From an uncultured Oscillospiraceae bacterium (GTDB lineage Bacteria > Bacillota > Clostridia > Oscillospirales > Oscillospiraceae), in NCBI GenBank assembly GCA_947630645.1, contig CANRIF010000010.1, forward strand, positions 1-41,832: a stretch of DNA of 41,832 bases, in the 5' to 3' direction. Below the pieces are notes generated by a model. It ran no database searches and was not told the origin of the DNA. It saw only the letters and a program-made list of their open reading frames with translations. The position numbers and the translations under genes are program-made. The first letter of the stretch is position 1; every line of letters starts with the position of its first letter. This document shows positions 1-7,718 of the stretch, one piece after another.

Positions 1-55
1 CCTCGCCCCGGGTATAGTCCGGCAGCTGCCTATCCTTTAGCTTCGTGCGTTTCAC
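1..55 (-). CDS. N-terminus of probable hemolysin III (TrhA/PAQR-like) family membrane protein, partial
   Basis: A GTG start at 55-53 follows a GGGAGG ribosome binding site about six bases upstream and opens a frame reading MKRTKLKDRQLPDYTRGE before leaving the window. This opening (basic, then LPxYTxGEE-like) resembles the N-terminus of hemolysin III family (YqfA/TrhA) proteins of Clostridia, seven-helix membrane proteins whose role in most bacteria is unsettled. Only 18 residues are visible, so the family call rests on memory of the N-terminal signature. The gene lies 30 bases downstream of the DUF2007-like gene and is probably cotranscribed with it. Confidence 0.5.
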   Translation of the reverse strand, partial: MKRTKLKDRQLPDYTRGE

Positions 56-85
56 GGTACGCCTCCCTCTCCCGGCGTGGGCGCC

Positions 86-373
86 TCAAATGCCGTATCC
101 GTAGCTTCGCACCGGCAGCACCTGGCCCGCCAGGACGGCCCTGGCCCGGTCGGCGTCCTCACGGGCCACCTCGATGGTGTACAGCGTGGTGGGCACCGGA
201 TTGGGGTTCATGAATTTCCTGGGGTCGATCTTCGCCCCGCAGCCCGGCACAGGCGGCTCTTCCGCCACGAAGGGGAAACTCTCCACCCCCGCCCCGGCCA
301 GCAGTTCCTTCGCCTTCTCCCAGTCCGTCCGGTCCTTGGACCGGTAGACCAGTTCTTTCCGCTGTCTTTTCAT
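86..373 (-). CDS. DUF2007-like small protein
   Basis: This 95-residue protein starts at 373 behind AAGGAGGT (379-386 on the plus strand). Its layout is that of DUF2007 'putative signal transducing' proteins: an opening strand (ELVYRSKDRTDWEKAKELLAGAGV) that places a helix before a variable loop, and a closing TLYTIEVAREDADRARAVL helix-strand unit. No catalytic residues or membrane segments are visible, and the function of the family is not established. It is followed closely by the probable hemolysin III gene. The family assignment is by overall pattern only; a lone CxC-free loop with one Cys (PGCGAKI) is not enough for a metal site. Confidence 0.65.
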   Translation of the reverse strand: MKRQRKELVYRSKDRTDWEKAKELLAGAGVESFPFVAEEPPVPGCGAKIDPRKFMNPNPVPTTLYTIEVAREDADRARAVLAGQVLPVRSYGYGI

Positions 374-510
374 AGTAGACCTCCTTGATCCGCCTTATCA
401 CATTTCATTTCAGTCCGCGTCCTCGATCGCCAGCCCGGACCGCTCCCTGGCCGGCCCTCTTATTTTACCGCAGATCGCCGCCGAGAGCAATACGCCTTTC
501 GCCCGCCCTC

Positions 511-539
511 TTGTATAGTTTTGAAAAATGCGGTAGAAT
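511..539 (+). promoter_or_regulatory. Sigma-A-type promoter for cls
   Basis: TTGTAT (511-516), a 17-base spacer and TAGAAT (534-539) lie 35 bases upstream of the cls start. The AT-rich patch stands out from GC-rich surroundings. Confidence 0.6.
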
Positions 540-573
540 AGTAAGCACAATGAAACCGATCGGAGGCGGTCCT

Positions 574-2091
574 ATGAACAAGATCATCCGGCGCGTGGTG
601 CTGATCCTCCCGGCCGTGGTGCTGCAGGCGCTGTGGCTGGCGGTCCTCTTCTCCTGGCTGGCGCCCTGGGCGGGGCTGATCAACCTGGCGCTGTCCATTT
701 TTGCGTTTATTTTCGTCCTGTACATCATCACCAAGCAGGACGAGGGCACCTATAAGATCATATGGCTGCTGCTGATACTGACCGTCCCCCTGCCCGGCGC
801 GCTGCTCTATCTCATCTTCGGCAACAAGCGCACCACCCGCCCCCTGGAGAAAAAGCTGGCGGCCGCGAAGCCCCTCCCGCCCCTGGAGGACGACACGGCC
901 CCGCTGTACGAGGCCCTGGCCGCCGACGACGAGCGCGCCGCCCAGACCTTCCGCACCGTGCAGAAGACCACCGGCTTCCTGCCTCGCCCCAACCGCAGCG
1001 CGGTGTATTACCCCCTGGGGGACGAGATGTTCCCGGTGATGCTTCAGGAGATGGAGAAGGCGGAAAAATTCATCTTCGTGGAGTACTTCATCCTGGAGGA
1101 CGGGCTGATGTGGGGCTCCATGGTGGACATCATGGCCCGCAAGGCGGCCCAGGGCGTAGACGTGCGGGTGCTGTACGACGACCTGGGCAGCATCGGCACC
1201 TATTCCTGGAAGAACGCGGAGGCGCTGAAGGAAAAGGGCATCCGCATCGCCCCCTTCAACCCCCTGCTGTTCATCAAGGGGACCCTCAACTGCCGGGACC
1301 ACCGGAAGATGCTGATCATCGACGGGAAGGTGGCCTTCTCCGGCGGCGTGAACCTGGCGGACGAGTACATCAACCACATCGTCAAGCACGGCCACTGGAA
1401 GGACATCGGCTTCAAACTCACCGGCGAGGCCGTGGCCAACTATACCCGGATGTTCGCCGCCTTCTGGAACGCCTTCGCCCACAACGACCCCGTCCCCGAC
1501 CAGTTTCTCGCCCCGCCCCAGGCGGCCCCGGCGGACGCGCCACGGGACGGCCTGGTCTTGAGCTACTACGACTCCCCCCTGGAGAACTACGCGGTGTCCA
1601 ACGAGCTGTTCGTGGACCTATTGAGCCAGGCCAAGCGGTACGCCTGGTTCTATACGCCCTATCTCATGCCCGGCGACGCGCTGCTTAACGCCTTCGTCCG
1701 GGCCGCCCGCCGGGGGGTGGACGTGCGGATCATCATGCCCGGCATCCCGGACAAGAAGCTGGTCTACCGCATGAGCCGCAGCTTCTACCCCGTGCTGCTC
1801 CAGGCGGGGGTGAAAATTTATGAGTACACCCCCGGCTTCGTCCACGCCAAGGCCAGCCTGGTGGACGACGTGCTTTGCACGGTGGGCACGGTCAACCTGG
1901 ACTACCGAAGCCTGTTTTTGCACTTTGAGAACAACTCCCTGTTCTACAAGGCGTCTCTCCTCCAGGACCTGAAGGCGGACTACCTGGCCACCCAGGCCAA
2001 GAGCCGGGAGCGGACCGAGGACAACATCGACAAGGGCTTCTGGCACTGGATCGTGGACGGCGTGCTGCGTATCTTCGCGCCGCTGTGCTGA
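574..2091 (+). CDS. cls: Cardiolipin synthase (phospholipase D superfamily)
   Basis: Condenses two phosphatidylglycerols (or a related donor pair) to cardiolipin at the membrane. I start it at 574 (MNKIIRRVV), where GGAGG at 562-566 gives a seven-base spacing; the frame is open further upstream but without a ribosome binding site. The 505-residue product has hydrophobic segments near residues 8-30, 34-53 and 62-82, then two HxKx4D catalytic motifs, HRKMLIID at about 243 and HAKASLVD at about 424, as in ClsA-type synthases. Length is normal for the family. It has its own promoter and converges on the lipid kinase gene; both use the terminator at 2111-2150. The placing of two phospholipid genes end to end suggests a shared theme but not co-regulation. 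Confidence 0.93.
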   Translation: MNKIIRRVVLILPAVVLQALWLAVLFSWLAPWAGLINLALSIFAFIFVLYIITKQDEGTYKIIWLLLILTVPLPGALLYLIFGNKRTTRPLEKKLAAAKPLPPLEDDTAPLYEALAADDERAAQTFRTVQKTTGFLPRPNRSAVYYPLGDEMFPVMLQEMEKAEKFIFVEYFILEDGLMWGSMVDIMARKAAQGVDVRVLYDDLGSIGTYSWKNAEALKEKGIRIAPFNPLLFIKGTLNCRDHRKMLIIDGKVAFSGGVNLADEYINHIVKHGHWKDIGFKLTGEAVANYTRMFAAFWNAFAHNDPVPDQFLAPPQAAPADAPRDGLVLSYYDSPLENYAVSNELFVDLLSQAKRYAWFYTPYLMPGDALLNAFVRAARRGVDVRIIMPGIPDKKLVYRMSRSFYPVLLQAGVKIYEYTPGFVHAKASLVDDVLCTVGTVNLDYRSLFLHFENNSLFYKASLLQDLKADYLATQAKSRERTEDNIDKGFWHWIVDGVLRIFAPLC

Positions 2092-2100
2092 TACTGATAA

Positions 2101-2150
2101 CGTAGAAAAAAGTCCGTGTTCTCCCGAGGGAACACGGACTTTCTTTTTTG
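2101..2150. terminator. Bidirectional intrinsic terminator between cls and lipid kinase
   Basis: A 10-bp stem, AGTCCGTGTT (2111-2120) with AACACGGACT (2131-2140), is preceded by an A run (2106-2111) and followed by a T-rich tract (2141-2149). It therefore serves both converging genes. Confidence 0.9.
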
Positions 2151-2158
2151 TCTCTCCG

Positions 2159-3076
2159 TCAGGTCTGGGCGGCGGGGGCGTCCTCCTTGGGGTCGGCCAC
2201 GATCTGCACGGCCTTGGGGATGTTCCGGCACTCCACCTGCTGGTGGACGCCGCCGTCCTCCCCGTCCAGGGTCCAGGGGACCGGGTCCCGGAAGGTGAAG
2301 CGCACCTGGTCGGTCTTGAACAGCGCCACATACTCGCTGTCGAACTTGTTGGCCAAAATGTCCGCCACGATGGTGCCGGTCTGGATCACGCTCTCCGGCG
2401 TGCGGATCAGCAGCACCTCAAAAAGCCCGTCGCTCAAGGACACGCCCTTGTCCTTCAGATGGATCAGGCCCGCCACGGAGCGGGAGTTGGTCACCGCACC
2501 GAAGATGAAATCGTCCTCCAGCGTCTTGCCGTCGTACTCCACCCGGGTCCACCGGTGGGTCAGATTGGGCAGCCGGCCCACGCCGTCCAGGAAGTAGGCC
2601 AGCTTTCCCAGGGCGTTTTTCTGCTCCTGGGAGGTCTGGTAGGACACCTCTGTGAAGGCGCCGAAGGCGGCCACATAGGTGAAGTAGCGGTCGACATTGA
2701 AGCGGCCCACGTCGAAGGGGATGGCCGTCCCGCTGGCGGCCAGGCCGGCGGCCTGGACCGGGTCCCGGGGGATGCCCAGGGAGGCGGCGCAGTCGTTGGT
2801 GGTGCCCATGGGGATATAGCCGATCTCCGGCCGGCGCTCCACCGCCATCAGGCCGGACACCGTCTCGCTCAACGTCCCGTCCCCGCCCACGCACACGATG
2901 CGGTCATACCGCTCCGCCTCCGCCTGGGCGATGCGGGGCGCGTCGCCGCGCCGGTCGGTGAACGCCACGGTGGTGGAAAATCCGGCCCTGTGGAAGCGCA
3001 TGAGCGCCTCGCCCAGGCCGTGGCGGTATCCGCCCTTTCCCGCGTGGGGATTTATAAGAAGGAGCAGTTTCTTCAT
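2159..3076 (-). CDS. YegS/DgkB-type diacylglycerol (lipid) kinase
   Basis: Predicted ATP-dependent kinase of diacylglycerol or a related lipid, in the YegS/DgkB/BmrU family with the diacylglycerol kinase catalytic domain. The start is placed at 3076 (MKKLLLLINPHAGKGG), behind a GGGGTGA ribosome binding site; the open frame continues 41 codons upstream but across the promoter at 3096-3124. The 305-residue product has the family's INPHAGKGG (8-16) and GGDGTLSE (64-71) motifs and the usual length of about 300. In Firmicutes the family's DgkB recycles diacylglycerol released by lipoteichoic acid synthesis; the exact substrate here cannot be read from sequence. It converges with cls. Confidence 0.87.
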   Translation of the reverse strand: MKKLLLLINPHAGKGGYRHGLGEALMRFHRAGFSTTVAFTDRRGDAPRIAQAEAERYDRIVCVGGDGTLSETVSGLMAVERRPEIGYIPMGTTNDCAASLGIPRDPVQAAGLAASGTAIPFDVGRFNVDRYFTYVAAFGAFTEVSYQTSQEQKNALGKLAYFLDGVGRLPNLTHRWTRVEYDGKTLEDDFIFGAVTNSRSVAGLIHLKDKGVSLSDGLFEVLLIRTPESVIQTGTIVADILANKFDSEYVALFKTDQVRFTFRDPVPWTLDGEDGGVHQQVECRNIPKAVQIVADPKEDAPAAQT

Positions 3077-3095
3077 ACGCTTCACCCCGGGCAAT

Positions 3096-3124
3096 ATTAT
3101 ATCGGTATGAGCGGGAAAATGCAA
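3096..3124 (-). promoter_or_regulatory. Sigma-A-type promoter for the lipid kinase
   Basis: On the minus strand TTGCAT (3124-3119), a 17-base spacer and TATAAT (3101-3096) lie just upstream of the chosen start at 3076. This also argues against the longer open frame. Confidence 0.65.
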
Positions 3125-3189
3125 CAGCGGCACAGGGCGTCGGGCCGGGTCCCCGGGGAAATTTTTCTGCACTTTTTGCGCCGAAAGCC

Positions 3190-3218
3190 TTGGAATCATG
3201 GGAATTTCACGCTATAAT
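3190..3218 (+). promoter_or_regulatory. Sigma-A-type promoter for the SH3b protein gene
   Basis: TTGGAA (3190-3195), a 17-base spacer and a consensus TATAAT (3213-3218), 80 bases upstream of the start codon at 3298. Confidence 0.7.
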
Positions 3219-3297
3219 AGAGGATGTGAGTTTATGACCGACTGCCAAAACCGTCTTTTTTCTCCCGGCCTGGGCCGGGTGCTGGAGGTACTTAACC

Positions 3298-4371
3298 ATG
3301 ATGGACTGGTCTGAACAGGAAGAGCAGATCATGATCGAGCAGGCCAAGGCCGGCGACCCGGAGGCCAACTATGAGTTGAGCCAGTGGGCGCTGCGCCGGG
3401 GCGAGGAGGAGCCGGACGAGCCCCGCTGGAACCGGCTGGCCGCCAAGTGCCTGGTGAAGGCCGCCCAGGCCGGCTACGGTCCGGCCCAGAAGCGGATGAA
3501 CGAGCTGCTCGCCTCCCGCGCCGCCAGGTCCGCCGCGCCGGAGCCGGAACAGGAGCCGGACGAGGAGTATGAGCCGGAGCGCCCTGTCCGGGAGCCAGTC
3601 CGCATCAGCGACGCCCGCCGGGCCGCCGGCCGCGGCCGCGGCCGTAGCCGCCAGGACGCCCCCCGACCCGCCACCACCGCCCGCCGGCCCGCGTCCTATG
3701 ACGACGGGCAGGACGAGTACGACGATGACGGCTACGCCCGGGACGAGGCCCCCGCGGACTACGGGGGCGAGTACGACGACGAGCCATATTACCCGGAAGA
3801 CGAGGACGAGGACGACCGCCCCACCCGGAGCCTGTTCTCCCGGGCGCGCAGCCCTTTCGCCAACTGGACCGAACACCAGTGGCGGCGGGTGGAGATGATC
3901 TGCGTCGGGGTGTGCGCCCTGCTGCTGGTGGTGATCACCGTCATGCTGATCACCGGCCGGAACCGGAACGCCAACGCCCAGCAGGGCGGCTCCTCCATCC
4001 CGCCCGCCGAGGCGGTCAACCCCGCCGCCTCCCCCACGGCGGAGCCGGTGAAGTACCCCGACGACGAGACTCTGGCCGCCATCGCCGCCGCCGACCTGGA
4101 CATCCGGCCGGACGATGGCGAGTACATGACCGTCCCCACCAGCGCCACGGTGCGCTCCGGTTCCACCTCCCTGCGCCTGCGTAAGGGGCCCAACACCGAG
4201 TACAAGCAGCTCACCCGGATGCCCGACGGCACGGTGGTGGACGTGTACGCCGCCAAGGACAACTGGTGCCTGGTGCTGTACGAGGACCCGGTGGACGGCC
4301 TTATGTACGGCTGGTGCAGCAGCGAGTATCTGATCATCAACACCGGCGCGGCGGACAGCGCCATCGGCTAA
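3298..4371 (+). CDS. Sel1-like repeat / transmembrane / SH3b-domain protein
   Basis: A 357-residue protein with no single known family over its length. The start at 3298 follows GGAGG (3284-3288). Residues 1 to about 72 look like Sel1-like helical repeats (AKAGDPEANYELSQWALRRG, then KCLVKAAQAGYGPAQKRMNELL). A charged, low-complexity linker of about 120 residues follows, alternating basic (RGRGRSR) and acidic Asp/Glu/Tyr stretches. One hydrophobic segment lies at about 200-219. Residues 278-350 read as an SH3b (SH3_3-like) domain: a TVRSGSTSLRLRKGPNTEY opening and a GWCSSEYL close. The inferred topology is N-terminus inside with the SH3b domain outside, where such domains often bind peptidoglycan. 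It is transcribed alone from its own promoter. A sensor or scaffold linking cytoplasm and wall is inference. Confidence 0.8.
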   Translation: MMDWSEQEEQIMIEQAKAGDPEANYELSQWALRRGEEEPDEPRWNRLAAKCLVKAAQAGYGPAQKRMNELLASRAARSAAPEPEQEPDEEYEPERPVREPVRISDARRAAGRGRGRSRQDAPRPATTARRPASYDDGQDEYDDDGYARDEAPADYGGEYDDEPYYPEDEDEDDRPTRSLFSRARSPFANWTEHQWRRVEMICVGVCALLLVVITVMLITGRNRNANAQQGGSSIPPAEAVNPAASPTAEPVKYPDDETLAAIAAADLDIRPDDGEYMTVPTSATVRSGSTSLRLRKGPNTEYKQLTRMPDGTVVDVYAAKDNWCLVLYEDPVDGLMYGWCSSEYLIINTGAADSAIG

Positions 4372-4405
4372 AAAAAGAGCGGCGGGCTGCTTCCTGCGGC
4401 CCGCC
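4370..4405 (-). terminator. Intrinsic terminator read on the minus strand, downstream of mutS
   Basis: GGCGGGC (4381-4387) pairs with GCCCGCC (4399-4405). Reading leftward the stem is followed after four bases by seven Ts (complement of A4370-4376). It therefore suits minus-strand transcription from mutS, although it sits directly after the stop of the plus-strand SH3b gene. Confidence 0.6.
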
Positions 4406-4534
4406 AAAAATAGGGTTGTGGGATAAAGATATGAGCCGGGCCCTCCGGGACCCATTGGATAAGCTGTAAGATAAGGATAAGCCCTCCCGGGGCATTTGTA
4501 AAGAGCGAAGAAAGCCGAAAAAACACTAGTTTTG

Positions 4535-4563
4535 GGGCGCGGCAATGGCCGCGCCCTCTTTTT
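4535..4563 (+). terminator. Intrinsic terminator read on the plus strand, downstream of the SH3b gene
   Basis: A perfect 9-bp stem, GGGCGCGGC (4535-4543) and GCCGCGCCC (4548-4556), with loop AATG, is followed by TCTTTTTT (4557-4564). It lies immediately past the mutS stop, so each converging gene's terminator is on the far side of the other's. On the minus strand there is a second, weaker T run after the stem. Confidence 0.75.
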
Positions 4564-4569
4564 CCCTTT

Positions 4570-7146
4570 TTACCCCTCCGCTTCCTGTTTCAGCTGGTAC
4601 AGAAGGTTCAGCGCCTCCAGGGGGGTGATGGTGTTCACATCCAGGTCCCGCAGCCGGCGGGCCAGCTCTCCCCCGGCCACGTCCAGCATGGACACCTGCC
4701 CCTGCTCCGGCGCCGCCGTCGGGACCGGGGCCGGGGCCGCGCCACCGGATTCCAATTCGGCCAGGTACTGCTTGGCCTTCTTCACCACCGTGTCCGGCAC
4801 CCCCGCCAGCTTGGCCACCTCGATGCCATAGCTGTCGTCGGCGCTGCCGGGGACGATCTTCCGCAGGAAGATGAGGCTCCCCCCCTGCTTCTTGGCGGTG
4901 ATGTTGTAGTTCTTCACCCCGTCCAACGTCCCCTCCAGGGCGGACAGTTCGTGGTAATGGGTGGCGAACATGGTCCTGGCCCCCAGCCGGCGCTTGTCGG
5001 CGCAGTACTCCAGCATGGCCCGGGCGATGGCCATGCCGTCGAAGGTGGAGGTGCCCCGGCCGATCTCGTCCAGGATGAGAAGGCTGGCGCTGGTGGCGTG
5101 GCGCAGGATGTCCGCCATCTCCGCCATCTCCACCATGAAGGTGGACTGGCCGCTGGCCAGGTCGTCCGACGCGCCGATGCGGGTGAACACCCGGTCCGCC
5201 ACGCCGATGACGGCGCTCTTCGCCGGGACGAAGGATCCCATCTGGGCCATCAGCACGATCAGCGCCGTCTGGCGCATATAGGTGGACTTGCCGGCCATGT
5301 TGGGGCCGGTGATGATGGCCACCCGGTCTGCGCCGTCGTTCAAAAACGTGTCGTTGGGCACGAACAGGACGTTTTTCTGTGTAAGCTCCACCACCGGATG
5401 CCGGCCCTCCCGGATGTCCAGGGTCCGGCCCACGTCCACCTCCGGGCAGACATAGCGGTTCTTCACGGCCGCCTCCGCCAGGGAGCAGACCGCGTCCAGC
5501 TCCGCCACGGCCGCCGCCGCGGCCTGGATGCGCTCCACCTGGGCGGCCACCCGATCCCGCAGGGCAGCGAAGATCTGGTACTCCAGCTCCGCGATGCGGT
5601 CCTTGGCTCCCAGGAGGGTGTTCTCCAGTTCCTTCAGTTCCGGGGTGAAGTACCGCTCGTTGCTGACCAGCGTCTGCTTGCGGATGTACTCCTCCGGCAG
5701 CGGCGCGTCCCCGGCGGACCGGGGCACGTCGATGTAGTAGCCGAAGACTTTGTTGTAGCCCACCTTCAGCTTCTTGATGCCGGTGCGCTCCCGCTCCCGG
5801 GCCTCCAGCGCCGCCACCATGGCCGCGCCGTTGTCCCGCACGTCCCGCAGCCGGTCCACCTCGGCGTCCGCGCCGGGGCGCAGGATGTCCCCCTCCCGGA
5901 CGGAGAAGGGCGGCCTGTCCGACACGATGTTCAGGATGTCCGCGCTCAACTCGTCCAGGGTGTCCATGGCCGCCGCGTCCCGCAGGATGGCGCTCCTGGC
6001 GCCGGCCAGCAGCCCGGTCAGCCGTGGGAGGACGGCGAAGTAATTGCCCAGGGCCAGCACGTCCCGGCCGTTGGCCGTGCCGTACACGCACCGGCCCGCC
6101 AGGCGCTGGATGTCCCCGATCTCGTGCAGCGCCAGCCGCAGCTCCTGGCGCAATATGGCGTCGGCGTGGACCTCGCCCACCGCGGCCAGACGCCGCCGGA
6201 TGGCCACCGGGTCCAGCAGCGGCCGCTCCACCCAGGACCGCAGCAGCCGCCCGCCCATGGGGGTCTGGGTCTTGTCCAGCACCCATAATAGGCTCCCCCG
6301 CTTCTCCCCGGTGCGAAGGCTCTCCGTCAGCTCCAGGTTCCGCCGGGTGGCGTAGTCCAGCTCCATGTACCGGCCCTGGCCGAACCGGTCCAGCCGCCGG
6401 ATGTGGGACACGTCGCACTTCTGGGTGTCGGCGATGTAACTCAAAAGCGCCCCCGCCGCCAGGGTCTCGGACGGGGAGACGACCTCCCCGAACCGGTCGT
6501 AGACCCGCTGGCGGCAGTCCTCGGCGGCGAACCGCTCCGGCGCAGGGGTCCGCATACAGTCCAGGCGCTGCAAGATGCCGTCGATGGCCCCGTCCGCCGC
6601 CGCGCCCTGGCTCAACACCGCCTCCTTGGGGGAGAATCGGGCCAGCTCGTTGGCCATATGCTCCGGCGCGTCGGCGGCGAAGCCCTGGACGCAGAACTCG
6701 CCGGTGGAGATGTCGCAGAAGGCCGCCGCGCCCTCCGTGCCCTCCAGCCACAGGGCGGCCAGATAGTTGCTCTTGCCCTCCTCCAGCATGGAACTTTCCG
6801 TCACCGTGCCGGGGGTGATGATGCGGATGACGCCCCGGTCCACCAGCCCCGCGGCGGAGGCCGGGTCCTCCAGCTGTTCGCAGATGGCCACCTTGTAGCC
6901 CTTGGCGATCAGCCGGCCGATGTAGGCCTCGCAGGAGTGGTAGGGCACGCCGCACATGGGCGTCTGCTCCTCCTCCGGCTTGCCTCGGTCCCGGGTGGTC
7001 AGGGTCAGGTCCAGTTCCCGGGAGGCCAGCTTGGCGTCCTCGTCGAACATCTCATAGAAATCGCCCAGCCGGAAAAACAGCAGGCAGTCCGGACACTGCT
7101 GCTTGATCTCATAGTATTGCCGCTTCATGGGGGTCATCTCTGCCAT
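4570..7146 (-). CDS. mutS: DNA mismatch repair protein MutS
   Basis: Recognises mismatches and small loops and, with MutL, starts excision repair. The 858-residue length is typical of MutS1. The mismatch-reading FYE motif is at residues 30-32 (GDFYEMF), the Walker A motif GPNMAGKST at about 614-622 and the Walker B/signature block LDEIGRGTSTFDG at about 688-700. The C-terminus ends in the usual region after ITPLEALNLLYQL. The start at 7146 follows AGGAAAGAGAG; ATG codons four and seven are possible alternatives. It is the last gene of the miaB-GNAT-mutS run, 44 bases after the acetyltransferase stop. MutL lies across the divergent region at 9140-9476 rather than in the same operon, a common Firmicutes variation. 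Confidence 0.98.
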   Translation of the reverse strand: MAEMTPMKRQYYEIKQQCPDCLLFFRLGDFYEMFDEDAKLASRELDLTLTTRDRGKPEEEQTPMCGVPYHSCEAYIGRLIAKGYKVAICEQLEDPASAAGLVDRGVIRIITPGTVTESSMLEEGKSNYLAALWLEGTEGAAAFCDISTGEFCVQGFAADAPEHMANELARFSPKEAVLSQGAAADGAIDGILQRLDCMRTPAPERFAAEDCRQRVYDRFGEVVSPSETLAAGALLSYIADTQKCDVSHIRRLDRFGQGRYMELDYATRRNLELTESLRTGEKRGSLLWVLDKTQTPMGGRLLRSWVERPLLDPVAIRRRLAAVGEVHADAILRQELRLALHEIGDIQRLAGRCVYGTANGRDVLALGNYFAVLPRLTGLLAGARSAILRDAAAMDTLDELSADILNIVSDRPPFSVREGDILRPGADAEVDRLRDVRDNGAAMVAALEARERERTGIKKLKVGYNKVFGYYIDVPRSAGDAPLPEEYIRKQTLVSNERYFTPELKELENTLLGAKDRIAELEYQIFAALRDRVAAQVERIQAAAAAVAELDAVCSLAEAAVKNRYVCPEVDVGRTLDIREGRHPVVELTQKNVLFVPNDTFLNDGADRVAIITGPNMAGKSTYMRQTALIVLMAQMGSFVPAKSAVIGVADRVFTRIGASDDLASGQSTFMVEMAEMADILRHATSASLLILDEIGRGTSTFDGMAIARAMLEYCADKRRLGARTMFATHYHELSALEGTLDGVKNYNITAKKQGGSLIFLRKIVPGSADDSYGIEVAKLAGVPDTVVKKAKQYLAELESGGAAPAPVPTAAPEQGQVSMLDVAGGELARRLRDLDVNTITPLEALNLLYQLKQEAEG

Positions 7147-7190
7147 GATGGTAAATCTCTCTTTCCTGATCTACTGCCGTTCCCGTCCCG

Positions 7191-7718
7191 TCACAGGTCC
7201 AGCCGCTTTTCCAGCAGCACCAGACGCACGCCGGGGATGCCGTTGAAAACGCAGGGCACCACAGCGGCCTCCGCATAGCCCAGGCGTTTATAGAGCCGCC
7301 GGGCGCCGGCGTTGCGCTCGTTGGTGTCCAGCCGCAGATACCGGCAGCCCCGCTCCCGGGCGCATCGCTCGTAAAACGCCACGAACGCGCTCCCGACGCC
7401 CCGGTCCCGGGCGGCGGGCACCACGGCCATGGTGTGCAGCACCATCACCTCGTCGTCCGGCGCAGGCCAGCGCCAGGGGGCGCCGGCATATACGTCCACC
7501 TGGGTCTGGTTGACGATGGCGAAGCCCAGGATGGCGCCGTCCTCCTCCGCCACATACAGCTCGTCCCGGTCTATCGCCCCGGTGAGCGTGGCGATGGTGG
7601 GATAGACCTGCCGCAGCCACCCGGTGGTGGACAGGCCCGCCTCCTCCCCGTCGTGGACGGCGGCCAGCGCCGCCTCCAGAGCGGGAACGTCGTTCTTTGC
7701 CGCCTTGCGTATCGTCAT
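7191..7718 (-). CDS. GNAT-family N-acetyltransferase
   Basis: A 175-residue protein with the GNAT fold: an N-terminal IRKAAKNDVPAL unit, a central strand VLHTMAVVPAARDRGVGSAFVAF carrying the R/Q-x-x-G-x-G/A acetyl-CoA loop (RDRGVGSA), then LRLDTNERNAGARRLYKRLGY, the usual last helix motif. The acceptor cannot be predicted. Its ATGA start overlaps the miaB stop by four bases (7715-7718), with GGGGAGG inside the end of miaB, so the two are translationally coupled. It sits between miaB and mutS; that placement alone does not tie it to mismatch repair or tRNA modification. Confidence 0.88.
   Translation of the reverse strand: MTIRKAAKNDVPALEAALAAVHDGEEAGLSTTGWLRQVYPTIATLTGAIDRDELYVAEEDGAILGFAIVNQTQVDVYAGAPWRWPAPDDEVMVLHTMAVVPAARDRGVGSAFVAFYERCARERGCRYLRLDTNERNAGARRLYKRLGYAEAAVVPCVFNGIPGVRLVLLEKRLDL

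Noticed and set aside
1-55. A haemolysin toxin gene
   Set aside because: Hemolysin III is a historical family name for PAQR-like membrane proteins; only 18 residues are visible, and toxicity cannot be inferred.
7191-7718. A dedicated mismatch-repair acetyltransferase
   Set aside because: The GNAT gene is coupled to miaB and precedes mutS, but operon position alone does not support a functional link.
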